Below, piece after piece: positions 51,741 through 62,382 of a stretch of DNA of 64,000 nucleotides (position 1 is its first letter; every line of letters begins with the position of its first letter). The translations under genes and the position numbers were made by a program. The stretch is from Acuticoccus sp. I52.16.1 (lineage in GTDB: Bacteria > Pseudomonadota > Alphaproteobacteria > Rhizobiales > Amorphaceae). Location of the stretch: the NCBI RefSeq assembly GCF_022865125.1, contig NZ_CP094828.1:3279219-3343218 (forward strand), given 5' to 3'. A model generated the notes under the pieces. That model worked only from the letters and a program-made list of their open reading frames with translations. It was not told where the DNA came from and did no database searches.

Positions 51741-52901
51741 GTGACGCCGCTTCACGTCCATCTCGACCCGGTGGGCGGGGCTGCCGGGGACATGTTCGTC
51801 GCCGCGATGCTGGCCGCCCGCCCCGAGCTGAAGACCCGCGTCATGGCCGACGTCGAGGCGGTGCTCCCGCGTGAAGCGGCCGCGACGCTGAGCGAGGGCA
51901 GCTCCGGCGGCCTCGCGGGCCAACGCCTGGCGCTGGTGCCGCCGCGGGACGACGGCCGGCCGCCGGTCGCGTGCCCCACCACCTACGCCGCCTTTCACGA
52001 GCGCATCTCCGGCGCCGTGCTGGCACCGGGGACGGCAACGGCGGCGCTCGGCATCCTCGAGCGGCTCGGCCGTGCGGAGGCGGCGATCCATCAGGTGCCG
52101 CTCTCGCGCGTGCATTTCCACGAAATCGCCGACTGGGACACGTTGATGGACGTGGTCGCCGCAGGGTCGATCGCCGCTGCGCTCGACGCCACGTGGAGTG
52201 TCGCGCCGCTGCCGTTGGGCGGCGGCTTCGTGCGCACCGCCCACGGCCTGCTGCCGGTGCCCGCTCCCGCCACCGCCGCCATCCTCGACGGCTATTCTTG
52301 GCGCGACGACGGCGTTTCCGGTGAGCGCGTCACACCGACCGGGGCCGCGATCCTCGCCCACGTCACCGGCGGCGCCGGATCCGGCACGCACCGTGGCGGC
52401 CGCCTCGCCGGTGTCGGCAACGGGTTGGGGACGCGCACGCTGGAGGGCGTGCCCAACGTCCTGCGCGCGATGGTCTTCGAGGTCGCCGCGGCCGCGGCCG
52501 AACGCACCGAGATGCTGACCTTCGAGGTCGACGACATGACCGGCGAGGAGATCGCCACCGCCACCGACCGGCTGCGCGCCGTGGCGGGCGTGCGCGATCT
52601 CGTGCTGATCCCGGCGCTCGGCAAGAAGGGCCGACCGGTGACGCGGATCGAGCTTCAGGCCGACCCCGCCGAGGCCGACCATATCGCCGAGGCGGTGTTC
52701 GCCGAGACCACCACGCTGGGCGTGCGCCGGGCCGAGATGCGGCGGGACATCCTGCCCCGCACCAAGGGCGTGGAGATGGGTCTCGCGGTCAAGCACGCGG
52801 TCCGCCCCGGCGGCGTGATCACCACCAAGGTCGAGCAGGACGCGCTGACCGAGGCGACGCTCGACGCCCGTCGCCGCGCCGCCCGAGAGGCCGAGCAATG
52901 A
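51741..52901 (+). CDS. larC: LarC, nickel insertion protein for the pincer cofactor
   Basis: A 386-residue CTP-dependent nickel insertase (cyclometallase) that completes the nickel-pincer nucleotide. N-terminal L-D-P-V-G-G-A-A-G-D-M-F-V-A-A-M-L near 8-24 and H-F-H-E-I-A-D-W-D near 128-136 are family blocks. In L. plantarum larC needs a programmed frameshift; here it is one continuous frame. GTG start one base after the larA-like stop. Confidence 0.92.
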   Translation: MTPLHVHLDPVGGAAGDMFVAAMLAARPELKTRVMADVEAVLPREAAATLSEGSSGGLAGQRLALVPPRDDGRPPVACPTTYAAFHERISGAVLAPGTATAALGILERLGRAEAAIHQVPLSRVHFHEIADWDTLMDVVAAGSIAAALDATWSVAPLPLGGGFVRTAHGLLPVPAPATAAILDGYSWRDDGVSGERVTPTGAAILAHVTGGAGSGTHRGGRLAGVGNGLGTRTLEGVPNVLRAMVFEVAAAAAERTEMLTFEVDDMTGEEIATATDRLRAVAGVRDLVLIPALGKKGRPVTRIELQADPAEADHIAEAVFAETTTLGVRRAEMRRDILPRTKGVEMGLAVKHAVRPGGVITTKVEQDALTEATLDARRRAAREAEQ

Positions 52902-53716
52902 CGCTGCTGGACGCGCCGGCGGATCCGGTCGTCGACACGCTCGCCCGGCTCGATGCGGCGCTGGGGGAGGGGCGGTGGACCATCGCCGTGTCCGGCGGCG
53001 TCGATTCCATGACGCTGGCGACGCTCGCCCACCGGCGTCTCGCCACCCCGCCGCGCATGGTGCACGCGACGTCCCCCGCGGTGCCGTCCGAGGCGCGCCG
53101 CCGGGTGGAGCGGCACGCGGGCGCCGAGGGATGGCGGCTGGAGGTGATCGACGCGGGCGAGTTCGCCGACGCCGACTACCGCGCCAATCCGGTGAACCGC
53201 TGCTACTTCTGCAAGTCACGCCTCTACGGGTCGATCGACGCGGTGATCCGCGCGGCCGGCGGCGGCCTCGTCGCCTCCGGCACCAACCGGGACGACCTGG
53301 GCGACTTCCGTCCCGGTCTGAAGGCCGCGGCGGAGAACGGCGTGCGCCACCCCTTCGTCGAAGCCGGGATCGGCAAGGCCGAGATCCGTGCGCTCGCCCG
53401 CGCCCATGGGCTGGAGTTCGCCGCGCTCCCGGCGCAGCCGTGCCTGTCGAGCCGGGTCGAGACGGGGCTCGCCATCCAGCCGGCGGACCTCGCCTTCATC
53501 GACGCGCTGGAGACAGAGCTGCGGACCCTGGCGCCGACGAGCGCCGTGCGGGTGCGGCTGCGCGCCGCCGGCGTCTGCGTCGAGACCGATTGCGCCGCGG
53601 CGCTGTGGCCCCGTCTCGCCGCCCGCGCCGCCACGGCCTGCGACGCCGCGCGCCGGATTTTCCTCGGCGTCGAGGCCTACCGCATGGGCTCGGCCTTCCT
53701 GAAGGACGCCCGTTGA
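52898..53716 (+). CDS. larE: LarE, sulfur transferase for the pincer cofactor
   Basis: A 272-residue PP-loop enzyme that adenylates the pyridinium dicarboxylate and inserts sulfur. PP-loop S-G-G-V-D-S at 32-37. Three cysteines are placed as C102 and C105 (R-C-Y-F-C-K) and C182 (Q-P-C-L-S-S-R). C182 aligns with the sacrificial C176 of L. plantarum LarE; together the three could bind a [4Fe-4S] cluster as in some LarE homologues. ATGA overlap with larC. Confidence 0.92.
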   Translation: MTLLDAPADPVVDTLARLDAALGEGRWTIAVSGGVDSMTLATLAHRRLATPPRMVHATSPAVPSEARRRVERHAGAEGWRLEVIDAGEFADADYRANPVNRCYFCKSRLYGSIDAVIRAAGGGLVASGTNRDDLGDFRPGLKAAAENGVRHPFVEAGIGKAEIRALARAHGLEFAALPAQPCLSSRVETGLAIQPADLAFIDALETELRTLAPTSAVRVRLRAAGVCVETDCAAALWPRLAARAATACDAARRIFLGVEAYRMGSAFLKDAR

Positions 53717-54393
53717 CCGAGCCGATACCCGCGATCATGGACTGGGACCGCGAGGCCCGCACCGGCCTGCCCGAAGCGGTGTTTTGCGCCGGCAAGACCC
53801 CCGCCCAGATCGACGCCATCCTCGCCGAGGCGCGCGCGGCCGGCCGCCGCGTGCTGCTCACGCGCCTCGACCCGGCACGCCGCGACGCCCTCGCCGCGAA
53901 GGAGGGGCTCGACTACGACGCCGCCTCCGCCACGGCGATCCTGGGCGGCCCGGCGCCGGCGCGGCCCGGCCGCATTGCCATCGTGACCGGCGGCCTCGCC
54001 GATCTGCCCGCCGCGACCGAGGCGCTGCGCACACTCGCCTTCTGCGGCTTTGCCGGCGAACTGGTCGCCGACGTCGGCGTCGCCGGGCTGTGGCGCCTGC
54101 TGGAGCGGATCGACGCGATCCGCGAGGTGGACGTCGTGATCGCCGTCGCGGGCATGGAGGGGGCGATCTTCTCGGTGCTCGCCGGGCTCGTGACGGCGCC
54201 GATCATCGCGCTGCCGGTGTCGTTCGGCAGCGGTGTCAGCGCCGGGGGGCGGCTGGCCCTGGACGCGGCGCTCGGGAGCTGCGCGCCGGGCCTCGTCGCG
54301 GTCAACATCGACAACGGGTTCGGGGCGGCGCAGGCGGCGATCCGGATGCTGTCGCCACGCGGCGGCACCGCGCAAAACGCGGGCCCCAGCTAG
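53713..54393 (+). CDS. larB: LarB, pyridinium-3,5-dicarboxylate mononucleotide synthase
   Basis: A 226-residue PurE-related carboxylase/hydrolase that starts pincer-cofactor synthesis from nicotinic acid adenine dinucleotide. D-W-D-R-E-A-R-T-G-L-P-E-A-V-F-C-A-G-K-T near 9-28 and the PurE-like C-terminal block L-P-V-S-F-G-S-G-V-S-A-G-G ... C-A-P-G-L-V-A-V-N-I-D-N-G-F-G-A-A. TTG start overlapping the larE stop (TTGA); the helical N-terminal segment of longer LarB proteins (about 246 residues) is missing. Confidence 0.9.
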   Translation: MTEPIPAIMDWDREARTGLPEAVFCAGKTPAQIDAILAEARAAGRRVLLTRLDPARRDALAAKEGLDYDAASATAILGGPAPARPGRIAIVTGGLADLPAATEALRTLAFCGFAGELVADVGVAGLWRLLERIDAIREVDVVIAVAGMEGAIFSVLAGLVTAPIIALPVSFGSGVSAGGRLALDAALGSCAPGLVAVNIDNGFGAAQAAIRMLSPRGGTAQNAGPS

Positions 54394-54457
54394 CAGCCGG
54401 CGCCCGCCTCCGCGTGGGCCGGGCGCGCGCGGGGCGGTCGCGGTCGCGCGGGGCGGT

Positions 54458-55288
54458 TCAGGCGAGGCGCTCGGCGTGCCAGGCGATATGGTCGGCCATG
54501 AAAGTGGAGATGAAGTAGTAGGAGTGGTCGTAGCCCTGCTGCGTGCGCAGGGTCAGATCGATCCCCGCGTCGGCGCAGGCGCGCGACAGCAGCTCGGGGC
54601 GCAGCTCGGTGATGACGAAGCTGTCCGACTCGCCCTGGTCGACCAGGATGTCCGTCACCCGTGCGCCGTCCTCGATGAGGGCGACCGCGTCGTACCGGCG
54701 CCACGCCGCTTCGTCGTTGCCGAGGTAGGCGGGGAGCGCCTTGCGGCCCCAGGGCACCTGGCTCGGCGCGACGATCGGCGCGAAGGCCGAGACGCTGCGG
54801 TAGCGGCCGGGGTTGCGCAGCGCGACGGTCAACGCGCCGTGCCCGCCCATCGAGTGGCCGAAGATCGACTGCCGGTCCGACGCGACGGGGAAATGGGCGG
54901 CGATCAAGGCCGGCAGTTCTTCCTCCACGTAGGTGCGCATCTTGAAATGCGGCGCCCAGGGCTCCTCCGTGGCATCGAGGTAGAAGCCGGCCCCCTGGCC
55001 GAGGTCGTACGCCTCGTCGTCGGCGACGTCCTCGCCGCGGGGGCTGGTGTCGGGACACACGACGATGATGCCGGCCTCGGCCGCGGCCTGCCGGTACTCA
55101 CCTTTTTCCATCACGTTGGCGTGCGTGCACGTCAGCCCGGAGAGGTAGGTGAGGACGGGGCAGGGGCCGTCCTTCGCCTGCGGCGGGACGAACACCGCCA
55201 GCGTCATCGGCGTGCCGGTGGCCGAGGAGGTGTGCCGGCACACGAGCTGCTCGCCGCCGCATGCCGTCCAGCGCGATACGATCTCCAT
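54458..55288 (-). CDS. fghA: S-formylglutathione hydrolase
   Basis: A 276-residue esterase-D-family enzyme releasing formate and glutathione from S-formylglutathione. Nucleophile G-H-S-M-G-G near 144-149, oxyanion region Y-L-S-G-L-T-C-T near 49-56, catalytic Asp in V-D-Q-G-E-S-D near 220-226 and His in Y-D-H-S-Y-Y-F near 253-259. Acts after FrmA; separated from frmA by 267 bases, so it may have its own promoter. Confidence 0.95.
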   Translation of the reverse strand: MEIVSRWTACGGEQLVCRHTSSATGTPMTLAVFVPPQAKDGPCPVLTYLSGLTCTHANVMEKGEYRQAAAEAGIIVVCPDTSPRGEDVADDEAYDLGQGAGFYLDATEEPWAPHFKMRTYVEEELPALIAAHFPVASDRQSIFGHSMGGHGALTVALRNPGRYRSVSAFAPIVAPSQVPWGRKALPAYLGNDEAAWRRYDAVALIEDGARVTDILVDQGESDSFVITELRPELLSRACADAGIDLTLRTQQGYDHSYYFISTFMADHIAWHAERLA

Positions 55289-55390
55289 GGGTCTTCTTCT
55301 GCTCGTTTGTGGGTCCGACGCGAATGCGAAGCGCCGATGCCGTCGGACCTTCGCGGATGAGGGCGCGGCCGGCGCGGAACCACCCGCGAG

Positions 55391-55410
55391 CGAGGGTCGA
55401 TCGACCTTCG
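55391..55410. promoter_or_regulatory. Near-perfect 20-base palindrome between frmA and fghA
   Basis: CGAGGGTCGATCGACCTTCG is an inverted repeat with one mismatched pair around the core GGTCGATCGACC. It lies about 105-120 bases before the fghA start. It may be an operator; no T run follows, so it is not a terminator. A GC hairpin at 55522-55550 just past the frmA stop also lacks a T run. Confidence 0.4.
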
Positions 55411-55555
55411 CCCGGCGAGCCCGAGCCGCGCCGGCCGCCCGAGTTGATAGCGTGTCGCTTGCTAGCGCCTTTGCCGCCCCGGCGTCAAAGCCGATCTGAC
55501 CCCGCGCGACCTTCGAACGAGGCGGCGGCCCGCCCGGAGCCGGCCGCCGCGCGGA

Positions 55556-57334
<1,779 letters not shown>

Positions 57335-58237
57335 TCAGGGCCAGCGCACCGTCGGCGGCATGGAGGAGAGGATCGAGGCGACGTTGCCGCCGGTCCTCAG
57401 CCCGAACAGCGTGCCGCGGTCGTAGAGCAGGTTGAACTCCACATAGCGCCCGCGCTGGGTCTGCTGCTCCTCGCGGTCGGCCTCGGTCCACGGCTCGTGC
57501 ATCGTGCCGCGCACGATCTGGGCGTACACCTCCATGAACGTGGTGCCGATGTCCTTGATGAGGGCGAAGTCCGCCTCCCAGTCGCCGCTCGCCAGATAGT
57601 CGGTGAAGACGCCGCCGATGCCGCGCGGCTCCTTGCGGTGGGGGAGGTAGAAGTATTCGTCGCACCACGCTTTGTCGCGGGCATAGTCGCCGACGGGGTG
57701 GCGCGCGTAGGCGTCGCGGTAGGCTGCGTGGAAGCGCACCGCGTCGGGGTGGTCCTGGCTGCGGCGGCGGGCCAGCATCGGCGTCAGATCGCCGCCGCCG
57801 CCGAACCACTGGCGCGTCGTCACCACGTAGCGCGTATTGATATGGACGGTCGGCACGTGCGGGTTCACGGGGTGGGCGATTAGCGAGATGCCGCTGGCCC
57901 AGAAGGTCGGATCCTCGGCCGCACCGGGGATCTGGGCGCCGAAGTCGCCGGTGAAGCGCCCGTGGACGGTGGAAGTGTGGACGCCCGCCTTCTCGAACAG
58001 GCGCCCGGCCAGCGTCCCCATCACACCGCCGCCGCCGTCGGATCCGTCCGCGTCGGTGCGCGACCAGGGCTCGCGCACGAAGCGGCCGGCGGCGTCGTCG
58101 CCGCCGACCTCGTCCTCCAGCGTCTCGAACAGGGCGTGGATGTCGTCCCGCAGCGTCTCGAACCAGGATCGGGCGCGGGCCTGCCAGTCGGCGAGGGTCG
58201 CCGGGTCGGGCTTGGGTCCGCCTTTGGTGTCGGTCAT
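57335..58237 (-). CDS. hemF: Oxygen-dependent coproporphyrinogen III oxidase
   Basis: A 300-residue haem-synthesis enzyme making protoporphyrinogen IX by oxidative decarboxylation. F-G-G-G-G-D-L-T-P near 150-158, V-H-I-N-T-R-Y-V near 133-140 and [16 protein letters not shown] near 262-277 are family motifs. The start overlaps the trmL stop by four bases (ATGA). Confidence 0.95.
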   Translation of the reverse strand: MTDTKGGPKPDPATLADWQARARSWFETLRDDIHALFETLEDEVGGDDAAGRFVREPWSRTDADGSDGGGGVMGTLAGRLFEKAGVHTSTVHGRFTGDFGAQIPGAAEDPTFWASGISLIAHPVNPHVPTVHINTRYVVTTRQWFGGGGDLTPMLARRRSQDHPDAVRFHAAYRDAYARHPVGDYARDKAWCDEYFYLPHRKEPRGIGGVFTDYLASGDWEADFALIKDIGTTFMEVYAQIVRGTMHEPWTEADREEQQTQRGRYVEFNLLYDRGTLFGLRTGGNVASILSSMPPTVRWP

Positions 58238-58695
58238 TTCAATCCTTTCGCCACGAGGGCGCCTGAAGAGACGGTGGCCGTCATGAGCGCAATTCCGACG
58301 GCGACCGCAAGGTTCAGCGAACGGGCGCCCGGTACGAGAGGGATGCGCAATCGCACGTCGGCGGCGGCGTGGACCTCGTCCGGCACGCCGGCGCTTTCTC
58401 GGCCGAAGAGGAGTGTGTCGCTTTGATCGAACGCAAAGTCGGTGAGGGCCATGTCGGCGCGGGTCGTGAAGAGGACCACCCGCCCCGGCGCGGCAGCTTT
58501 GAATGCGTCGAAAGTCGGATGCTGCGTCAGGGGAACGGTCGCGGCATAATCGAGCCCGGCGCGTCGTATCGCGCGGGGGGACAGGTCGAACGCGGCCGGG
58601 CCGATGATGTGGCCCCGGGCGCCCAGGCAAGCGAGGGTCCGCAGGATCGCGGCCGTATTTTGGGGAATCTCCGGTTGAAACAGTGCGACATTCAT
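58234..58695 (-). CDS. trmL: tRNA (cytidine(34)-2'-O)-methyltransferase TrmL
   Basis: A 153-residue SPOUT methyltransferase. [11 protein letters not shown] near 10-20, [11 protein letters not shown] near 94-104 and [16 protein letters not shown] near 118-133 form the knot and SAM site. Start at 58695 ([13 protein letters not shown]); the frame is open to 58932 but the extension is unlike the family. Upstream of hemF and divergent from petABC. Confidence 0.94.
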   Translation of the reverse strand: MNVALFQPEIPQNTAAILRTLACLGARGHIIGPAAFDLSPRAIRRAGLDYAATVPLTQHPTFDAFKAAAPGRVVLFTTRADMALTDFAFDQSDTLLFGRESAGVPDEVHAAADVRLRIPLVPGARSLNLAVAVGIALMTATVSSGALVAKGLK

Positions 58696-58762
58696 GTCCC
58701 GAAATCCGTTTGGTTGAACGATCGCACCATCGCGTTCTAATTTCAGGTGTTTCTGGAAAGAC

Positions 58763-58781
58763 GAACCGTTTAGAACCGTTT
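58763..58781. promoter_or_regulatory. Tandem GAACCGTTT repeat in the trmL-petA divergent region
   Basis: GAACCGTTT occurs at 58763-58771 and 58773-58781, a 10-base step that places both copies on the same face of the helix. It is about 100 bases before the petA start. Regulator unknown. Confidence 0.4.
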
Positions 58782-58880
58782 GCGAGACCGTGCTGAAGTG
58801 GGTCGGATCTAGACAGGGCCCGCGCAGGCAGGCATGGCAGTGCGACGAATGCGCGATCAAGAAGATGGGGGACGAGGGTC

Positions 58881-59459
58881 GTGGCGACCACGGAAACGAA
58901 TAACGAGCATGGAGAGGCGCACGGTGAGACACGGCGCGACTTCCTCTACATCGCGACGGGTGCCGTGGCCGCGGTCGGCATCGGCTCCGTCGCCTGGCCC
59001 TTCATCGACCAGATGAATCCCGACGCCGCGTCGCTGGCGATGGCCTCCACCGAGGCCAACATCGGCGACCTCGGCGAAGGCGAGTCGATGACGGTGATGT
59101 GGCGCGGCAAGCCGGTCTTCATCCGCCGCCGCACCGCCGAGGAGGTCGAGGCGGCCAAGGAAGTCCCGATGTCCGACCTCAAGGACACCGACGCGCGCAA
59201 CCCCAACGTGGACGCCACCGAGGCGACGGACGTCAACCGCGCCGTGCAGGGCCGCGAAGATCTGCTCGTCATGATCGGCGTGTGTACCCACCTCGGCTGC
59301 ATCCCGCTCGGCCAGTCGGGTGACTATGGCGGCTGGTTCTGCCCCTGCCACGGTTCCCACTACGACACGGCCGGCCGGATCCGGAAGGGCCCGGCGCCGG
59401 AGAACCTGGCGATCCCGCCGTACAACCTTCCCGACGAATCGTCGATCGTCATCGGCTAA
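58881..59459 (+). CDS. petA: Ubiquinol-cytochrome c reductase Rieske iron-sulfur subunit
   Basis: A 192-residue subunit of the bc1 complex. Twin-arginine signal anchor E-T-R-R-D-F-L-Y near 16-23 with the membrane segment 24-45; Rieske box 1 C-T-H-L-G-C near 135-140 and box 2 C-P-C-H-G-S near 154-159. GTG start with GAGGG upstream. First gene of petABC. Confidence 0.97.
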   Translation: MATTETNNEHGEAHGETRRDFLYIATGAVAAVGIGSVAWPFIDQMNPDAASLAMASTEANIGDLGEGESMTVMWRGKPVFIRRRTAEEVEAAKEVPMSDLKDTDARNPNVDATEATDVNRAVQGREDLLVMIGVCTHLGCIPLGQSGDYGGWFCPCHGSHYDTAGRIRKGPAPENLAIPPYNLPDESSIVIG

Positions 59460-59475
59460 GAAGAAGAGGACCGAC

Positions 59476-60804
59476 ATGGCCGGACACGGACACGGCGATA
59501 CGCCCGCCTTCGAACCAAAGAACAAAGTCGTCAAGTGGTTCGACTCCCGCCTGCCGATCGTCTCGATGATGAACGATCAGGCGGTGGTCTTCCCGACGCC
59601 GAAGAACCTCAACTACATGTGGACCTTCGGTGCGATCCTCACGTTCATGCTCGTGACGATGATCATCACAGGCATCTGCCTGGCGATGCACTACGCCGCC
59701 AATACCGAGCTGGCGTTCGACCGGGTCGAGAACATCATGCGCAACGTCAACTTCGGTTGGCTGCTGCGCTACATCCACGCGGTCGGCGCGTCGATGTTCT
59801 TCTTCGCCGTCTACATGCACATCGCCCGCGGCCTCTATTACGGCTCCTACAAGGCGCCGCGTGAGGTCCTGTGGATGCTCGGCGTCATCATCCTCATCCT
59901 GATGATGGCCACCGCCTTCATGGGCTACGTCCTCCCCTGGGGGCAGATGTCCGGCTGGGGCGCCACCGTGATCACCAACCTCTTCTCGGCGATCCCGCTG
60001 GTCGGCCCGTCGATCACCGAGTGGCTGTGGGGCGGCTTCGCGGTCGACAACGCGACGCTGAACCGCTTTTTCGCGCTGCACTACCTGCTGCCGTTCATGA
60101 TCGCCGGCGTCGTCGTCCTGCACATCTGGGCGCTGCACGTCTCGGGCAACAACAATCCGACCGGCGTCGCGGTGAAATCCTCCAAGGACACCGTGCCGTT
60201 CAGCCCCTACCTGACGATCAAGGACGGCTTCGCGATCGTCGTCTTCATGCTGCTCTACGCATGGTTCGTGTTCTACGTCCCGAACTACCTCGGCCACCCG
60301 GACAACTACATTCAGTTCGACCCGCTGGTGACCCCGGCGCACATCGTGCCCGAATGGTATCTCCTGCCGTTCTACGCCATGCTGCGCGCCATTCCGGACA
60401 AGCTGGGCGGCGTCATCGTGATGTTCGGCTCGCTGTTGATCCTGCTGGTGATCCCGTGGCTCGACACGTCGCGCGTGCGCTCGGCGCGCTACCGGCCGAT
60501 GTTCAAGATCGCCTTCTGGCTCTTCGTGGTCGACGCGATCGCGCTCGGCTACCTCGGCGCCATGCCGGCCGAGGGTATCTACGTCCTCCTCGCGCGGATC
60601 TGCACGTTCTACTACTTCGCCTTCTTCCTCATCCTGATGCCGGTGCTGGGCATCATCGAGACCCCCAAGCCGTTGCCGACCTCGATCGCCGACGACGTGC
60701 TGGCGAAGTCCAAGAAGAAGGGCGGGCACGCGCAGCCCGATCAACCCGCCGGCTCCGGGGCAGGACAGCCCACGGGTGCCACCGCCGCGCCGAAGAAGGA
60801 TTGA
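59476..60804 (+). CDS. petB: Cytochrome b of the bc1 complex
   Basis: A 442-residue eight-helix protein carrying both b haems (His pairs in R-Y-I-H-A-V-G and Y-M-H-I-A-R-G of helix B, H-Y-L-L-P and H-I-W-A-L-H of helix D) and the Qo motif P-E-W-Y. A 40-residue Lys/Pro/Ala-rich soluble tail (K-S-K-K-K-G-G-H) extends beyond the usual end. ATG at 59476, 17 bases after petA. Confidence 0.97.
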   Translation: MAGHGHGDTPAFEPKNKVVKWFDSRLPIVSMMNDQAVVFPTPKNLNYMWTFGAILTFMLVTMIITGICLAMHYAANTELAFDRVENIMRNVNFGWLLRYIHAVGASMFFFAVYMHIARGLYYGSYKAPREVLWMLGVIILILMMATAFMGYVLPWGQMSGWGATVITNLFSAIPLVGPSITEWLWGGFAVDNATLNRFFALHYLLPFMIAGVVVLHIWALHVSGNNNPTGVAVKSSKDTVPFSPYLTIKDGFAIVVFMLLYAWFVFYVPNYLGHPDNYIQFDPLVTPAHIVPEWYLLPFYAMLRAIPDKLGGVIVMFGSLLILLVIPWLDTSRVRSARYRPMFKIAFWLFVVDAIALGYLGAMPAEGIYVLLARICTFYYFAFFLILMPVLGIIETPKPLPTSIADDVLAKSKKKGGHAQPDQPAGSGAGQPTGATAAPKKD

Positions 60805-60807
60805 CCG

Positions 60808-61701
60808 ATGCTTGAGACGATGACCGCGCCGCTCGCCAGACTCGGCAGGCTCGCAGGCACCGCCGGGCTCTCGGTCGCCCTCCTGTGCGGCACCGGGGCC
60901 ATGACCGGCTCGCTCTCCACCCCGGCACAAGCGGCCGAGGAGGGCGGCCACCACGTCGAGAAGCAGGATTGGACCTTCTCCGGCGTGTTCGGGCAGTACG
61001 ATCAGGCCCAGCTGCAACGCGGCTTCAAGGTCTACCGCGAGGCCTGCGCGGCGTGCCACTCCATGCGCCTCGTCGCCTTCCGCACGCTGGAAGACGAGCA
61101 CGGCCCGCACTTCTCCGAAGCCGCGGTCGAGCAGATCGCGTCGGAATATACGGTCGAGGACATCTCCAACGAGGACGGGCAGCCGTTCGAGCGCCCCGCG
61201 ACGCCGAACGATCACATCCCCTCGCCGTACCCGAACGCGGCCGCCGCCGCGGCGGCCAACGGCGGCGCCGCCCCGCCGGACTTCTCGTTGATCGCCAAGG
61301 CGCGCGCCGTCCACCGCGGCTTCCCCGGCTTCATCACCGACGCGTTCGCCGGCTACTCGGAGAGCGGGCCGGACTACATCTACGCCCTGCTGCAGGGCTA
61401 CGAGGAGGTGCCGGAGGGCGTCGAGGAGGTGCCGGGCAAGTACTACAACCCGGTCTTCCTGAACGGTAAGTGGATCGCCATGCCGCCGCCGCTCACCGAC
61501 GAGCGCGTCGAGTACACCGACGGCTCGCCGCAGACCGTGGAGCAGTACGCGGCCGATGTCTCCGCCTTCCTGATGTGGGCCGCCGAGCCGCACCTGGAGT
61601 CGCGCAAGGAGATCGGCTTCCGCGTGATGATCTTCCTCCTGGTCTTCGCAGTGCTTCTCTACATGACGAAGCGCAAACTCTGGCGAAACGTCGACCACTG
61701 A
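60808..61701 (+). CDS. petC: Cytochrome c1 of the bc1 complex
   Basis: A 297-residue haem protein. Signal peptide to about residue 42; haem site C-A-A-C-H at 80-84; axial Met in the C-terminal half; C-terminal anchor V-M-I-F-L-L-V-F-A-V-L-L-Y-M near 274-287 with K-R-K-L-W after it. Three bases after petB. Confidence 0.96.
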   Translation: MLETMTAPLARLGRLAGTAGLSVALLCGTGAMTGSLSTPAQAAEEGGHHVEKQDWTFSGVFGQYDQAQLQRGFKVYREACAACHSMRLVAFRTLEDEHGPHFSEAAVEQIASEYTVEDISNEDGQPFERPATPNDHIPSPYPNAAAAAAANGGAAPPDFSLIAKARAVHRGFPGFITDAFAGYSESGPDYIYALLQGYEEVPEGVEEVPGKYYNPVFLNGKWIAMPPPLTDERVEYTDGSPQTVEQYAADVSAFLMWAAEPHLESRKEIGFRVMIFLLVFAVLLYMTKRKLWRNVDH

Positions 61702-61705
61702 CCGC

Positions 61706-61738
61706 AAAAAGGGCCGGACCGATCGTCCGGCCCTTTTT
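61706..61738. terminator. Strong bidirectional terminator after petABC
   Basis: GGGCCGGAC/GTCCGGCCC with loop CGATC, flanked by five A before and five T after. It starts five bases past the petC stop. Confidence 0.95.
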
Positions 61739-62382
61739 CGTTCCCACGACCCCACCGGTCGCACGGCCCCACCGCGCGCTGCGCCGACCGGCACCCGGTC
61801 GGACACGGCGCGGCAACCCGCCCGCCGCCTCACCGGGCGCGGAAAGGGGACAGGCGGCCGCCAGACCAAACGCTCGCGCCAATTGACGGCTCAGCGCTCC
61901 AGGCCTGACGGCGCGGCACCCGGCACGGCGCTTCGCCGACTCGCGCCAGCCGGCATGCGGCGGCAAGCGGCGACCCGCCTCCTTCGGCACCGCCGTACAC
62001 CGCTGTGCGGCATGCAGTGCTCCGCCTCGTCGGCCGCCTTCTGGCCACACTGTGCCGCGGCCCTATCCCCGCCCGTCTTGCGCCGCTCCATCCGGCCGGG
62101 ACGCGGTCCCTCGCTGGCCGGAGGCGGCAGGCGATGGACTGCGCCCGTCCGTGCGTGGCTGTGTCTGGTCTGACGCCCGGCACCGTCGGCTCCGGGCGGG
62201 TGTGCGGCGGCGTGCCAGTGCTTCGGGTGCGGCGAGGGGGGAGCCTTGCAAGGGTGCTCCGCCGCGTCGCATGGTTGTCATCTCCACGTATGATGTACCT
62301 AGTGGCATGTCGTCGGCGGCGGCCGCGCATCGGGGCCCCGCGTCGCGGTCGCGCCGCGGTCCGCCCACCCAATGGAGCGCCT
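61739..62382. other. 644-base region without a recognisable gene
   Basis: Unusually long for this gene-dense window. Several short open frames run through it on both strands but none has a convincing ribosome site with a recognisable protein. It contains AT-richer sequence at 62275-62305 (ATGTACCTAG region) that may be the promoter of the fusion gene. No tRNA-like or terminator-like structure seen. Confidence 0.5.

Noticed and set aside
51741-52901. Programmed frameshift in larC as known from L. plantarum
   Set aside because: A single continuous frame covers both LarC halves.
59449-61869. An 806-codon minus-strand open frame across petB and petC
   Set aside because: Its translation is H/D/R/E-rich low complexity opposite two certain respiratory genes.
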